From Planctomycetales bacterium (GTDB taxonomy: Bacteria; Planctomycetota; Planctomycetia; Isosphaerales; Isosphaeraceae): a stretch of DNA of 64,000 nucleotides. The first letter of the stretch is position 1. Each line of letters opens with the position of its first letter. The stretch covers positions 1 to 64,000 of the forward strand of contig DAIDHB010000219.1 in the NCBI GenBank assembly GCA_027452145.1. The letters run 5' to 3'. The notes below the pieces were generated by a model. It was not told the origin of the DNA. It did no database searches and saw only the letters and a program-made list of their open reading frames with translations. A program made the position numbers and the translations under genes. Shown here one piece after another: positions 1 to 9,669 of the stretch.

Positions 1-70
1 GGCGGACCGGGGGGCTGACGCCCCCCGGCTACGTCCTGACGCCCACTTCGTGGGCTCCCGGGACCGACTC
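1..70. repeat. 70-bp interspersed repeat, copy A
   Basis: This stretch recurs nearly unchanged in reverse complement at 17533-17602. It contains two self-complementary hairpins: a G6/C6 stem near positions 9-28 and GCCCACTTCGTGGGC near 41-55. It is truncated by the window edge, so its left boundary is unknown. The remaining noncoding bases up to 275 show no other recognisable element. Confidence 0.85.
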
Positions 71-275
71 GAACCTCCATCTCTCGCCCGTGCGCCACGC
101 GACGGCAATGCGCTCTGGCCAATCGTCAGGCGCTCGAGAAAGCCTGACCGACTTTCACGCCGCCGTGGTCCACCCGAGGTTGCGTCAGCTCCCGGCCGGA
201 TGGATAATTGTTGAACAGGCCGGACGGAACCTTGCGACACGGACCCGAGTCCTCTTGAAACGGAATCCCTCTCCG

Positions 276-3200
276 ATGGCTGAACGATCGACGGAACTCG
301 GGCGGCGCGCCTCGGTGCGCCGGATGATCGCGGCGATGGCGGCCGCATGGCTTGGCGGGCCGGTGGGGCTTGCGCTGGCGGGCGGCGAAGACGTGAAGGG
401 GCAGGGGAGTGGCGCCGAGGTCGCGGCGGCCGGGCGTCAGCTTGAGGCCGAGCTGAAGGGCCGGGTGCGGCCGATCGTCGAGCGGTTTTGCCTCAAGTGC
501 CATTCGACCGCCGAGCCCGAGGGGGACGTCGACCTTCAGCGGTTCACCTCGCTGGCGGAATCACGGCGAGGCGCGGCCTCGTGGCGCAAGGTGGCCGAGG
601 TGCTCGACAAGGGCGAGATGCCGCCGCCCGAGGCGCGCCAGCCGAAGGCCGACGATCGAAAGGCCCTGCGCGGCTGGGCCGGCCGGTTCCTCGACTTCGA
701 GGCGAGGCTGACCGCCGGCGACCCGGGCCGCGTGGTCATGCGGCGGCTGAGCAACGTCGAATACACCCGCACCGTCCGGGATCTCACGCGCGTGCCGCTC
801 GACCCGGCGCGCGAGTTCCCCCAGGACGGCGCGGCCGGCGAGGGATTCACCAACACGGGCGACGCGCTCATGATGTCGCCGGCGCTCCTGGGCAAGTACC
901 TCGACGCCGCCAAGGAGATCGCCGGGCACACCGTGCTCTTGCCGGACGGCTTCCGCTTCTCGCCCAGCGCCAGCCGTCGCGACTGGACCGACGAGCTGGT
1001 CGCCCAGGTCCGCGGGCTGTACGACCGCTTCGCCGACGGCGAGGGCAAGATCCCGCTCGATCGCTACCTCGCCGCGACCGTCGAGCTGCGCCAGCGCTCG
1101 GCCGGCCGGCCGCTTGCCGAGAAGGACATTCACGCGACCGCCGAACGTCTCGGCCTGAGCCCGCAATACCTGGCGACGCTGTGGAAGACCCTTGGTGAAA
1201 CGGAGGCTCCGGGCGATCAGGGCGGCCCGCTGGGGGATATCCGCGCGCGGTGGAAGACGGCCGGGCCGGGCGACGTGCCGGCGCTGGCCGCCGCGATCCG
1301 CGAGTGGCAGGGGACACTCTGGCAGTTCAAGAGCGTGGCGTACTCGTTCGACGGCTCGTGGCAGGTGCCGGTCGAGCGGCTGCCGGGAGGCGTGACGCTC
1401 CAGCACAGGTTCCCGGACGAGTTTCCCACCGGCGAAGTCGTGCTCCGCCTGTCGGCCGGTTCGGCGGGCGACGGGTCGGCCGGCGACGTGGTCGTCTGGA
1501 ACCGGCCGCGGCTCGAGCGGCCGGGCCGGGCGCCGCTGTTGCTCCGCGACGTGCGGGGACTGTCGCAATACCTGACCGGGCGCCGGCGCGAGGTGCTCGC
1601 GGCGACCACTCGGTATCTCGCCGCCGCGGCCGAGGCGCCCTCGGGCTGCGACCGGGCGACGATTGACCAGATTGCTCGAAAGCACAACCTGCCGGCCGAC
1701 GCGCTGGCGAGCTGGCTCGACTACCTCGGCCTGGCCGGCACCGGACCGGCGCAGATCCAGGACTACCTGGCCGAGAAATCGCCGAACGGCGGAGGGTTCG
1801 ACTTCGTCAAGACCTGGCACACCGGCGAGCTGCCGGCGCTGGTGGCGAACGCCTCGAATCGCGAGGTGAACATCCCCGGGCGGGTGAAGCCCCACGGGAT
1901 TGTCGTGCATCCCTCGCCCAGCCGGGCGGTGGCGATCGGCTGGCGGAGCCCGATCGCCGGCAAGGTCCGAATCGCGCCCACGGTGGCCGACGCGCACGGC
2001 GGCTGCGGCAACGGCGTGAGCTGGTCGCTCGAGTGGCGGCGCGGCGGTCAGCGCCGTCGGCTCGCGGCCGGCGCGTTCGGCGACGGCCAGCGCGCCGCGA
2101 TTGCGCCGATCGAGGATCTTGCCGTGCAGGCCGGCGACCTGATTGCCCTGGTGATCGGCCCGCGCGGCGGCGACCACGGCTGCGACACCACCGAGGTCGA
2201 CCTCGAGATCGCGCCGAAGGGAGGCGCGGCGGGCGCGGGCGCATCGGCCTGGCGGCTGGCTCCGGACGTCTCGGGCGACCTGCTGGCCGGCAACCCGCAC
2301 GCCGACCGCCAGGGGCATCCCGGCGTCTGGCATTTTTACTCCGAGCCGGCCGGCGAGCAGGGCTATCTACCCGTCGTGCCCGCCGGCTCGACGCTGGCGC
2401 GCTGGCTCTCGGCCGGGCGGCCCGAGGAGAAGACGAAGCTCGCCGCCGACGTGGCGCGGCTGCTGAACGCCACGGCTCCGCCGGCCGGCAAGGGGAAGGA
2501 TGATCCCGACCTGGTGCTCTACCGCCAGGCCCGCTCGCTCGACGGCCCGCTGTTCGGCGCGATGGCCGCGGGGTGGGATCGTCGCACCGTCTCGTCCGCG
2601 TCCGGCGCCGAGGACTGGGGCCTCGACCCGGGCCTCTTCGGCAAGGCCGCGGGCGGCGAGCCAATCGATGCCGAGGCCATCGCGGTGTCGGCCCCGTCGC
2701 TGCTGGAACTCCGCATCCCGGCCGAGCTGGCCGCGGGGCGCGAGTTCGTCGTCAGCGGATCCCTGGCCTCACGCGCCGGCGCCGAGGGGAGCGTGCAGCT
2801 CGAGCTGACCGACAAATCGGTGGACCGCGCGTCGCTCGACCGATTGCGGCCGGGCGTGTCGGTGGTGGTCCGGCCGTCGAGCAAGGCATCGTCGCGGTGG
2901 TCGGCCGGCATGGACGAGTTCCGCCGCGTTTTCCCGGCCTCGCTCTGCTTCCGCCAGATTATCCCGGTGGACGAGGTCGTCACGGTCATCCAGTTCTTCC
3001 GCTGGGATGAGCCGTTCGCCCGCTTGATGCTCGACGACGCCGGCCGGGCGCGGCTCGACCGGCTCTGGGAGGAGCTGCACTACGTCAGCCAGGACGGCAT
3101 CAAGGTCTACCAGACGTTCGACCAGATGCTCGGCTTCGCCTCGCAGGAGGGCCAGACAGCCAAGGTCGAAGCCTGGCGCAAGCCGATCACGGCGTCGTAC

Positions 3201-4496
3201 GAGGCCGCCACAAAGGTCCAGGCCACCTCCGAACCGCGGCACCTGGATTCATTGATCGCCTTCGCCGCGCGGGCCTACCGGCGGCCACTGTCGGATCGGG
3301 AGAAAGCCGACCTGCTCACCCTCTACCGGCGCCTCCGCGCCGAGGAGGAGCTGGGCCACGAGGACGCCTTCCGCCTCGTGCTGGCGAGGGTCCTGGTGTC
3401 GCCCGAATTCCTCTACCGCGTCGAGCGCCCCGGGGCCGGCTCCGAGGCCACGCCGGTGACTGACTGGGAGCTCGCCAGCCGGCTGAGCTATTTCCTCTGG
3501 GCCACGATGCCGGACGAGGAATTGACCCGCCTGGCCGCCGCGGGAAAGCTGCGAAATCCGGACGTCCTGGCCGCGCAGACCCGCCGGATGGTCCGCGACG
3601 ATCGGGCCCGCGGCCTGGCCACCGAGTTCGCCTGCCAGTGGCTCGAGATCCGCGATTTCGACACCCACGATGAGAAGTCCGAGCGGCACTTCCCGACGTT
3701 CGCCCAGGTCCGCCCCGAGCTGTACGAGGAAGCCGTCCGGTTCTTCGCCGACCTGTTTGCCCGCGACGGCTCGATCCTCGACCTGATCGACGCCGATTAC
3801 ACGTTCCTGAATGAAAACCTGGCGAAGCACTACGGGATCAGCGGCGTGACCGGCCCGGCCTGGCGGCGAGTTGAAGGGGTTCGCGCGCAGGGCCGCGGCG
3901 GCGTTCTGGCCCTCGGCGCGATCCTGGCGAAGCAATCGGGCGCGTCGCGCACCAGCCCGATCCTGCGGGGCAACTGGCTGCTCGAGACGCTGCTGGGCGA
4001 ACGGTTGCCGAAGCCGCCGAAGAACGTCCCTCAGCTCCCCGACGATGAGGCGGCGACCGACGGCCTGACCGTCCGCCAGCTCGTCGAGAAGCACCGGAGC
4101 GTCGCCTCGTGCGCGGCCTGCCACAATCGCATCGACCCCTTCGGCTTCGCCCTCGAAGCCTATGACCCGATCGGCCGGTTCCGGCAGAAGGACCTGGGCG
4201 ATCGCCCGGTGGACACCCGCGCCGAACTGAAGGACGGCACGCGGTTCGAGGGGCTCGACGGACTCAAGCGCTATTTACTGGACCGGCGCAAGGAGGAGTT
4301 CCGCCGCCAGTTCTGCCGCAAGCTGCTGGGCTACGCGCTGGGGCGTGCCGTGCAGCTCTCGGACGAGCCGTTGATCGACGAGATGCTGGCGAAGATGGCG
4401 GCCGACGGCGACCGCGTCTCGGCGGCGCTCGAAACAATCGTCCGCAGCAAGCCGTTTCGCTATCATCGGGGGAGCGTCGAGGTGCCCGGCTCGTGA
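276..4496 (+). CDS. DUF1592/DUF1588 family secreted c-type cytochrome-like protein
   Basis: A planctomycete-type exported protein of about 1,406 residues. The start was placed at ATG 276 because the first 62 codons of the longer ORF (from 90) look noncoding and a signal-like segment (RRMIAAMAAAWLGGPVGLAL) follows. CLKCH at about residue 72 is a haem c site of the PSCyt1 type. In order come a DUF1587-like segment (RRLSNVEYTRTVRDL), a large middle region that looks carbohydrate- or ligand-binding, DUF1595 (ARAYRRPLSDREK), DUF1592 (LASRLSYFLWATMPDEEL), DUF1588 with a second CxxCH (SCAACHNRIDPFGFALE) and DUF1585 at the C-terminus. Such proteins are normally paired with a DUF1552 protein, found here one gene downstream. 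The reaction is unknown; electron transfer coupled to polymer breakdown is a common guess. Family assignment is firm. Confidence 0.9.
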   Translation: MAERSTELGRRASVRRMIAAMAAAWLGGPVGLALAGGEDVKGQGSGAEVAAAGRQLEAELKGRVRPIVERFCLKCHSTAEPEGDVDLQRFTSLAESRRGAASWRKVAEVLDKGEMPPPEARQPKADDRKALRGWAGRFLDFEARLTAGDPGRVVMRRLSNVEYTRTVRDLTRVPLDPAREFPQDGAAGEGFTNTGDALMMSPALLGKYLDAAKEIAGHTVLLPDGFRFSPSASRRDWTDELVAQVRGLYDRFADGEGKIPLDRYLAATVELRQRSAGRPLAEKDIHATAERLGLSPQYLATLWKTLGETEAPGDQGGPLGDIRARWKTAGPGDVPALAAAIREWQGTLWQFKSVAYSFDGSWQVPVERLPGGVTLQHRFPDEFPTGEVVLRLSAGSAGDGSAGDVVVWNRPRLERPGRAPLLLRDVRGLSQYLTGRRREVLAATTRYLAAAAEAPSGCDRATIDQIARKHNLPADALASWLDYLGLAGTGPAQIQDYLAEKSPNGGGFDFVKTWHTGELPALVANASNREVNIPGRVKPHGIVVHPSPSRAVAIGWRSPIAGKVRIAPTVADAHGGCGNGVSWSLEWRRGGQRRRLAAGAFGDGQRAAIAPIEDLAVQAGDLIALVIGPRGGDHGCDTTEVDLEIAPKGGAAGAGASAWRLAPDVSGDLLAGNPHADRQGHPGVWHFYSEPAGEQGYLPVVPAGSTLARWLSAGRPEEKTKLAADVARLLNATAPPAGKGKDDPDLVLYRQARSLDGPLFGAMAAGWDRRTVSSASGAEDWGLDPGLFGKAAGGEPIDAEAIAVSAPSLLELRIPAELAAGREFVVSGSLASRAGAEGSVQLELTDKSVDRASLDRLRPGVSVVVRPSSKASSRWSAGMDEFRRVFPASLCFRQIIPVDEVVTVIQFFRWDEPFARLMLDDAGRARLDRLWEELHYVSQDGIKVYQTFDQMLGFASQEGQTAKVEAWRKPITASYEAATKVQATSEPRHLDSLIAFAARAYRRPLSDREKADLLTLYRRLRAEEELGHEDAFRLVLARVLVSPEFLYRVERPGAGSEATPVTDWELASRLSYFLWATMPDEELTRLAAAGKLRNPDVLAAQTRRMVRDDRARGLATEFACQWLEIRDFDTHDEKSERHFPTFAQVRPELYEEAVRFFADLFARDGSILDLIDADYTFLNENLAKHYGISGVTGPAWRRVEGVRAQGRGGVLALGAILAKQSGASRTSPILRGNWLLETLLGERLPKPPKNVPQLPDDEAATDGLTVRQLVEKHRSVASCAACHNRIDPFGFALEAYDPIGRFRQKDLGDRPVDTRAELKDGTRFEGLDGLKRYLLDRRKEEFRRQFCRKLLGYALGRAVQLSDEPLIDEMLAKMAADGDRVSAALETIVRSKPFRYHRGSVEVPGS

Positions 4497-4516
4497 ATAA
4501 CCGAGGGGAGGACTCC

Positions 4517-6277
4517 ATGAGACTTCTCGTGGTCACGCTGTGTTGCCTCGCCACTCTTCTCTTGGTCACGCTGTTTTGCCTCGTCGCTCCGCCGGTCGTC
4601 GGGGCCGATGTCACCGAGGATGCTGCGCTCAAGAGGATCAAGCAGCTCGGCGGGCGGGTCGAACAGGATGGTCGAGTCGTTGATCTGTCGTTCACGAAGG
4701 TGACAGACGCCGACCTCAAGCAGGTGGCCGCCCTCAAGAACCTCACCACCCTCGATCTCTCCGACACGAAGGTGACGGGTGCTGGGATCAAGGAACTGGC
4801 GGCCCTGCCGCACCTCACCTCCCTCGCCCTCTGTGGTTCCCCTTCGTACGGCACCGCTCGAGACTCCGCCCAGAAGCCGCTGCTGAACGGCGTCGGGGTG
4901 AAGGAGCTCGCGGCCCTCCGGCTTCTTACCAGGCTCGATCTCAGCTCGACCAGGGTGACGGACGCCGGCCTGAACGCGGTGGCGGCACTCAGCAACCTCA
5001 CCTCCCTCAATCTCGCCCAGACGAATGTGACGCCCGCCGGCCTGAAGGAGCTGGCGGCACTCAGGAACCTCGCCACCCTCTCGCTCTCCCGCTCAGACGT
5101 GACGGACGCCGGTGTGAAGGAGGTGGCGGCCCTCAGGAACCTCGCTACCCTCTCCCTCCGTGACACGGAGCTTACGGACGCCGGCCTGAAGGAGCTGGCG
5201 GGTCTGGAGAACCTTACCACCCTCGATCTCTCCGGGACCAGGGTGACGGACGCCGGCCTGAAGGAGCTGGCGGGACTCAGGAACCTCACCACGCTCGACC
5301 TCGCCCGGACGAGGGTGACCGGTGCTGGCCTGAAGGAGCTGGCGGGCCTCGCGAAGCTCACCACCCTCGACCTCACGGGGCCCCGTCGGTTCCGCTCCGG
5401 GGCATCCGCGGAGCCGTCGCCGAATGACGCCGGGATGAAGGGGCTCGCGACACTCAGGAACCTCACCACCCTCGATCTCTCGGACACAGATGTGACGGCC
5501 GTCGGCCTGAAGGAGCTGGCAGCACTCGAGAAGCTCGGCACTCTCGACCTCTCCGGGACGAGGGTGACGGGCGCGGACCTGAAGGAGCTGGCGGCCCTCA
5601 GGAACCTCACCACCCTCGATCTCTCCTGGACCCACGTGACCGACGCCGACATCAAGGAGCTGGCGGCCGTAACGAATCTCGCGACCCTCAATCTGTCTGC
5701 CACGGATGTGACGGGCACCGGGATGAGGGACCTGGCCGTCCTGAAAAACCTGACCACCCTGCACCTCGATGCGCCCGGGTCATACATGATCCCCCCGGGG
5801 GAGAAGGGCTGGGAGCCGTCGCTGACGGACGCCGGGGCAAACGGAATCGCGGCCGTCGAGAGCCTGACCACCCTCGACCTCCAGGGGAACAACGTGACGG
5901 ACGCGACCCTGAAGGAGTTGTCGGCCCTCAGGAACCTCGTTGCCCTCGAGATCAGTGGCACACCAGTCACGGCCGCCGGCTTGAAGGAGCTGGCGGCGCT
6001 CCCGAACCTTCGCATGCTGTCCCTTTCCGAGGCATGGAAGGTGACGGATGACGGAGTCAAGCAACTCGCGGCCCTCAAGAACCTCACATACCTGGACCTC
6101 TGGCGTACCGAGGTTTCGGATGCCGGGTTGATGGAACTCTCGGCAATCCCGGGGCTGGCCCACCTTGGTGTGGCGGACACGAAGGTTTCGGACGCCGGGA
6201 AGAAGGCGTTTCAACGAAGAAATCCCAGGTGCGAGCTGTCCGTTCCCCTGTGGCAGGTCGCAATAAATGAGCGGTGA
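4517..6277 (+). CDS. secreted leucine-rich repeat protein
   Basis: About 586 residues. The ATG at 4517 follows a good GAGGGGAGGA ribosome-binding site and gives a clean signal peptide (MRLLVVTLCCLATLLLVTLF). The rest is about twenty leucine-rich repeats of about 24 residues, consensus VTDAGLKELAALRNLTTLDL, of the RNI/bacterial type; at DNA level this is a degenerate 72-bp tandem repeat. Three longer islands interrupt the solenoid: near residues 105-130 (SPSYGTARDSAQKP), 285-310 (PRRFRSGASAEPSPND) and 415-440 (PGSYMIPPGEKGWEPS). The gene begins 20 bases after the DUF1592 stop and precedes a DUF1552 gene, so all three probably share a transcript. A ligand-binding scaffold role is inferred; no enzymatic motif is visible. 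Confidence 0.88.
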   Translation: MRLLVVTLCCLATLLLVTLFCLVAPPVVGADVTEDAALKRIKQLGGRVEQDGRVVDLSFTKVTDADLKQVAALKNLTTLDLSDTKVTGAGIKELAALPHLTSLALCGSPSYGTARDSAQKPLLNGVGVKELAALRLLTRLDLSSTRVTDAGLNAVAALSNLTSLNLAQTNVTPAGLKELAALRNLATLSLSRSDVTDAGVKEVAALRNLATLSLRDTELTDAGLKELAGLENLTTLDLSGTRVTDAGLKELAGLRNLTTLDLARTRVTGAGLKELAGLAKLTTLDLTGPRRFRSGASAEPSPNDAGMKGLATLRNLTTLDLSDTDVTAVGLKELAALEKLGTLDLSGTRVTGADLKELAALRNLTTLDLSWTHVTDADIKELAAVTNLATLNLSATDVTGTGMRDLAVLKNLTTLHLDAPGSYMIPPGEKGWEPSLTDAGANGIAAVESLTTLDLQGNNVTDATLKELSALRNLVALEISGTPVTAAGLKELAALPNLRMLSLSEAWKVTDDGVKQLAALKNLTYLDLWRTEVSDAGLMELSAIPGLAHLGVADTKVSDAGKKAFQRRNPRCELSVPLWQVAINER

Positions 6278-6345
6278 CGGCCCACGACCGTCCCGGGACA
6301 GATTTTGATTCAAGTGGTTCTTCACAACCGACAAGGGCAAACCTC

Positions 6346-7653
6346 ATGACCGACTACCGCCTCTCGCGACGATCGATGCTCCGCGGCCTGGGCGTCTCGA
6401 TGGCCTTGCCGTGGATGGAGTCGCTGCCGGTCTGGGGCGACGAGCCCTCGGGTCGGAAGCAGGCCAGCGAGCCTCCGGTGCGCCTGGCCGTGCTTTTTTC
6501 GGGCAACGGCTATCACAGCACCGAGTGGTGGGCCAAAGGGGAGGGCAAGGGCCTGAAGCTCGGCAAGGTCCTCGAGCCGCTGAATGACCTGCGCGAGAAG
6601 GTGCTGTTCATCCGCGGGCTGTATAACGAGGAGGCCCAGAAGGGGAACATCCATAGCTCGCAGACGGGCAACCTGCTGTCGGGCGCGCCACTCGCCTCGG
6701 GCGGCGAGATCCGCTCGGGCACGAGCGTCGACCAGGTCGTCGCCCAGCGCCACGGGCGTTCCACCAAGGTGCCCAGCCTGGTGCTCGCCTGCGAGAAGGC
6801 GATCGCGTCGGTGCATCGCAATTATTCGATGCTTTATAGCTCGCACATCTCGTGGAGCTCGCCCACCACGCCCACGCCGCTGGAACTGTACCCGGCCCTG
6901 GCCTTCGACCGCCTGTTCAAGGACGAGGCCCGGCGCGGGGATGAGAGCGTCCTCGACGCAGTGCTCTCCGACGCGAAGGACCTGCGCGGCAAGGTGAGCA
7001 CGACCGATCGGCGCAAGCTCGACGAGTACCTGGACTCGGTGCGCGAGGTCGAGCAGCGGATCGAGAACGCCGGCAAGTCGGGCCAGCTCCAGGGCTGGCG
7101 GCCGACGCTTGAGAAGCCCAATATCCCGAGGCCGCCGGACGGCCTGCCGCAGGACATCGCCGAGCACATGCGACTCATGTGCGACATCCTCGTCCTGGCC
7201 TTCCAGACGGATACGACGCGGGTCTGCACGCTCAAGCTCAACAACGATCACTCGGCGCTGCGGTTCCCGAACCTGGGCGTCGATTACATGATTCATCATC
7301 TGCTGTCGCACTCGTTGACCTCGGCCGACTGGCTGAAGGTCAACCAGTTCTTCGTGCAGCAGCTCGCCTATATCGCCAGGAAGCTCGACGCGATCGACGA
7401 GGGAGGCCGGACGGCGCTCGATAACTCGATGATTTTGATGTGCTCGAGCATGCTGACCGGCGCACACGACGCGTCGCAGTTGCCCGTGGTGATGGTCGGC
7501 CGCGGCGGCGGGAAGATCCGGACCGGGCGGGCGCTCGACTACGCCGGCAAGCCGAATCGCCAGATGTGCCGGCTGTACCTGTCGATGCTGGACAGGGTCG
7601 GCGTGCGCATCGACCGCTTCGGCGATGCGACGGAGCGGCTGGCAGAGGTGTGA
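6346..7653 (+). CDS. DUF1552 domain-containing protein, Tat-exported
   Basis: About 435 residues, starting at ATG 6346 (24 codons inside the longest ORF), which puts the motif SRRSMLRGLGVSMALPWMES at the N-terminus; the RR followed by a hydrophobic stretch fits a Tat signal. The body matches the planctomycete DUF1552 family, with conserved-looking segments LAVLFSGNGYHSTEWW, RGLYNEEAQKGNIHSS, LKLNNDHSALRFPNLG and MCSSMLTGAHDAS. The family resembles DUF1501/sulfatase-like proteins and almost always accompanies a DUF1592 protein; here the LRR gene separates them. Function unknown. The TGA stop directly abuts the TGA of the convergent PHP gene (TGATCA at 7651-7656), so there is no room for a separate intergenic terminator. 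Confidence 0.9.
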   Translation: MTDYRLSRRSMLRGLGVSMALPWMESLPVWGDEPSGRKQASEPPVRLAVLFSGNGYHSTEWWAKGEGKGLKLGKVLEPLNDLREKVLFIRGLYNEEAQKGNIHSSQTGNLLSGAPLASGGEIRSGTSVDQVVAQRHGRSTKVPSLVLACEKAIASVHRNYSMLYSSHISWSSPTTPTPLELYPALAFDRLFKDEARRGDESVLDAVLSDAKDLRGKVSTTDRRKLDEYLDSVREVEQRIENAGKSGQLQGWRPTLEKPNIPRPPDGLPQDIAEHMRLMCDILVLAFQTDTTRVCTLKLNNDHSALRFPNLGVDYMIHHLLSHSLTSADWLKVNQFFVQQLAYIARKLDAIDEGGRTALDNSMILMCSSMLTGAHDASQLPVVMVGRGGGKIRTGRALDYAGKPNRQMCRLYLSMLDRVGVRIDRFGDATERLAEV

Positions 7654-8571
7654 TCACTGGCCGCTTGCCGCCGCGCGAAGGCGAGCGAGCGCCTCGGAGT
7701 CCGTGGTAAACGCCCCGACGCGGCGGCCGGGCCGGTCGGCGGAGTGAAAGTCGCTGCCGGCGATGCCGATCAATCCCAGGCGCGGAGCGATCGCGCGCAG
7801 GCGGCGGCCCAGGCCCGACGAGCAGCCCGGGCCGTCGACCTCGATCGCCCGCAGGCCGGAGTCGGCCAGCCCGCGGATGGATGACTCGCCGAAGTCGTGC
7901 GGCGGGTGCGCCAGCGCGGCCACGCCGCCCGCCAGGGCGATCAGGCCGATGGCCGAGGTCGCGTCGAGCCGGGGCTTCTCCACGCACGCTGGCCGGCCGT
8001 CGCCCAGGTGGAGCGCGAACGCCTCGCGGACCCCGCCCACCTGGCCCGTGCGCGCGAGATACTCGGCCAGGTGCCGTCGACCCAGCACGGCGCGCGGAAA
8101 CGCCCGGCGGATCGCGTCGAGATCGACGCGCAGGCCCAGGGCGCCCAGTCTCTCGGCCATCACCTCGATCCGGCGCGCTCGTCCCTCGCGCAGCTCGACC
8201 ATCGCCGCGGCGAGGCCGGGGTCGTCCTCGCGGAAGAAATAGCCGAGGATGTGCAGCTCGCGTCCGCGGTGCTGGCACGTCAGCTCGACGCCGGCGATCA
8301 GCTCGACGTTCCAGTGCCGGGCCTCGGGACGCGCGACGGCCAGTGCCGAGACCGTGTCGTGATCGGTAATCGCCAGCGCATTCAGGCCGGCGCGCGCCGC
8401 CGCCACGACCACCTCGCAGGGCGAGCACGCGCCGTCGGAGTGCGTCGTGTGCACGTGCAGGTCGGCGCCGGCACGGGGACGAAGGGACCCACCCGGCCCG
8501 CCTGGCTTCGCGGGCACATTACTCGGCAGGCGGGGCATCCGGTCTCGTCCCGGCCTGGCCTGCTTCGTCAT
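7654..8571 (-). CDS. PHP-domain phosphoesterase (TrpH/YciV-like)
   Basis: About 305 residues from ATG 8571; 8538 is an alternative start. It belongs to the polymerase-and-histidinol-phosphatase (PHP) metal-dependent phosphoesterases. Metal-ligand motifs appear in order: DLHVHTTHSDG, ITDHDT, GVELTCQ, LHILGYFF, AHPPHD and GSDFHSAD. The closest characterised relatives are TrpH/YciV-type 3',5'-nucleoside bisphosphate phosphatases and RNase AM, which trim RNA 5' ends; the exact substrate here is not determined. The start region overlaps the 3' end of nusB, so the two are probably co-transcribed, nusB first. Family assignment is strong; start uncertain by about ten codons. Confidence 0.88.
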   Translation of the reverse strand: MTKQARPGRDRMPRLPSNVPAKPGGPGGSLRPRAGADLHVHTTHSDGACSPCEVVVAAARAGLNALAITDHDTVSALAVARPEARHWNVELIAGVELTCQHRGRELHILGYFFREDDPGLAAAMVELREGRARRIEVMAERLGALGLRVDLDAIRRAFPRAVLGRRHLAEYLARTGQVGGVREAFALHLGDGRPACVEKPRLDATSAIGLIALAGGVAALAHPPHDFGESSIRGLADSGLRAIEVDGPGCSSGLGRRLRAIAPRLGLIGIAGSDFHSADRPGRRVGAFTTDSEALARLRAAASGQ

Positions 8572-9115
8572 CGCCGGGTGCGGCGTCGGCTCCCGCGGCG
8601 GCCGCGGCGGCCTCGCGGGCTTCCTGCTCGGCCATGCGTGCCGCCTCAATTCGGGCGGGATGCGTGGCCATGATCGCCTGGGCCTGCGACTGCAATTCCG
8701 ACTGGAGCACCCGGTCGAGGATGCCGTTGACGAACCGGCTCGACTGCGCGGTGCTGTACCGCTTCGCCAGCTCGAGCGCCTCGTTGATCGCCACCTTCGA
8801 CGGGATCTCGCGGCAGATGATCATCTCGTAGACGCCCAGGCGCAGGATGTTGCGGTCGATCGCCGCCATGCGGTCCACCCGCCAGTTGTCCGCGGCGGCG
8901 GAGATCGCCTCGTCAATCCGGGCCAGGTGCTCCTTCACCCCGGCGACCAGGCCCTCGGTGAACTCGCAGAGCTTCCGCTCCCCCAGCAGTCGGCGCTGGA
9001 TGAACAGCCGGACCTCGGCGAGCGACATGCCGGGGTTCTGCTCGACCTGATAAAGGACCTGGAGGGCGACCTCGCGGCCCCGGGAACGTCGCGTCATGTT
9101 CGAGAAGTCTCGCAT
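8519..9115 (-). CDS. nusB: transcription antitermination factor NusB
   Basis: About 198 residues. NusB binds boxA RNA together with NusE (S10) and supports antitermination and rRNA maturation. Typical signatures are RRSRGREVALQVLYQ at the N-terminus, AAIDRNILRLGVYEM and KVAINEALELAKRYS, and SSRFVNGILDRV. Start taken as ATG 9115; ATG 9097 (MTRRSRG) is equally plausible and neither has a strong ribosome-binding site. Compared with ordinary NusB (about 140-160 residues) there is an extra C-terminal tail of about 45 residues rich in Ala, Glu and Asp (AEQEAREAAAAAAGADAA). The longest ORF extends upstream to 9421 but that part looks noncoding and contains a palindromic repeat. Confidence 0.93.
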   Translation of the reverse strand: MRDFSNMTRRSRGREVALQVLYQVEQNPGMSLAEVRLFIQRRLLGERKLCEFTEGLVAGVKEHLARIDEAISAAADNWRVDRMAAIDRNILRLGVYEMIICREIPSKVAINEALELAKRYSTAQSSRFVNGILDRVLQSELQSQAQAIMATHPARIEAARMAEQEAREAAAAAAGADAAPGDDEAGQAGTRPDAPPAE

Positions 9116-9156
9116 CGGATCGGGTCGATTCGTTTCGCTGACGGGCCCTGACCGAT

Positions 9157-9199
9157 CGGGGACTGGCTCCGTGAGTCTTCGAGGGGCCTGTCCCCATTT
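9157..9199. repeat. REP-like palindromic repeat (GGGGACTGGCTCC family), copy 1
   Basis: Reads CGGGGACTGGCTCCGTGAGT followed by CTTCGAGGGGCCTGTCCCCAT. The ends GGGGAC/GTCCCC are complementary. A second copy with near-identical sequence lies at 33243-33287, which marks it as an interspersed element. Confidence 0.75.
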
Positions 9200-9529
9200 C
9201 GACGGGGCTTCTTTGGTTCGAGTTCGATTCTGGCCCGCGACCGGCGAGCCCGGGCCGGCGGTGGCCGGCGGTCCCGCGGGTCCTTGCGCACACTCCTCAC
9301 CACCTCTTGCCGAATCATACGCCAAGGCAGGCCGGGGCGAAAAGGGGTCCTCTGCCCGGACGGGTGGCTGGTGGCTCGCCTCGCCCCACCGCCCGCGGCC
9401 AGTTCGGCACGGATTCTGCACATCACTACTTCAATGAGTGGAGCCAGGCCCGGTCGGGTCCGGCGCCGCGTCTGGACTGGATTCGATTTCAATTTCATCG
9501 GGTCGCTCGCGCCTGAATGAATGACCCTG

Positions 9530-9669
9530 GGAAGGCGAGGCTCCGTCCGAGCCTCTTCCCTTCCGGCGCCGGCCCGGACGGATGACGTCGGGGCCCGTCT
9601 TGCCGGAACCCCGCCGGCCGTCCGAGCCCTGTCCCTCATGGCGCCGGCTCGGACGGAGCCACGCCTTCC
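9530..9669. repeat. long imperfect inverted repeat related to the element inside uvrA
   Basis: The left arm at 9530-9553 (starting GGAAGGCGAGGCTCCGTCCG) and the right arm at 9646-9669 are complementary at 23 of 24 positions. Inside, GGCGCCGGCYCGGACGG occurs twice as a direct repeat (about 9565-9581 and 9641-9657). The arm resembles the arm of the palindrome inserted in uvrA at 26480-26548. Confidence 0.7.

Noticed and set aside
4264-6180. 638-codon antisense ORF opposite the LRR gene.
   Set aside because: Its repeats (FRPASVT) are the reverse reading of the LRR repeat; no independent features.
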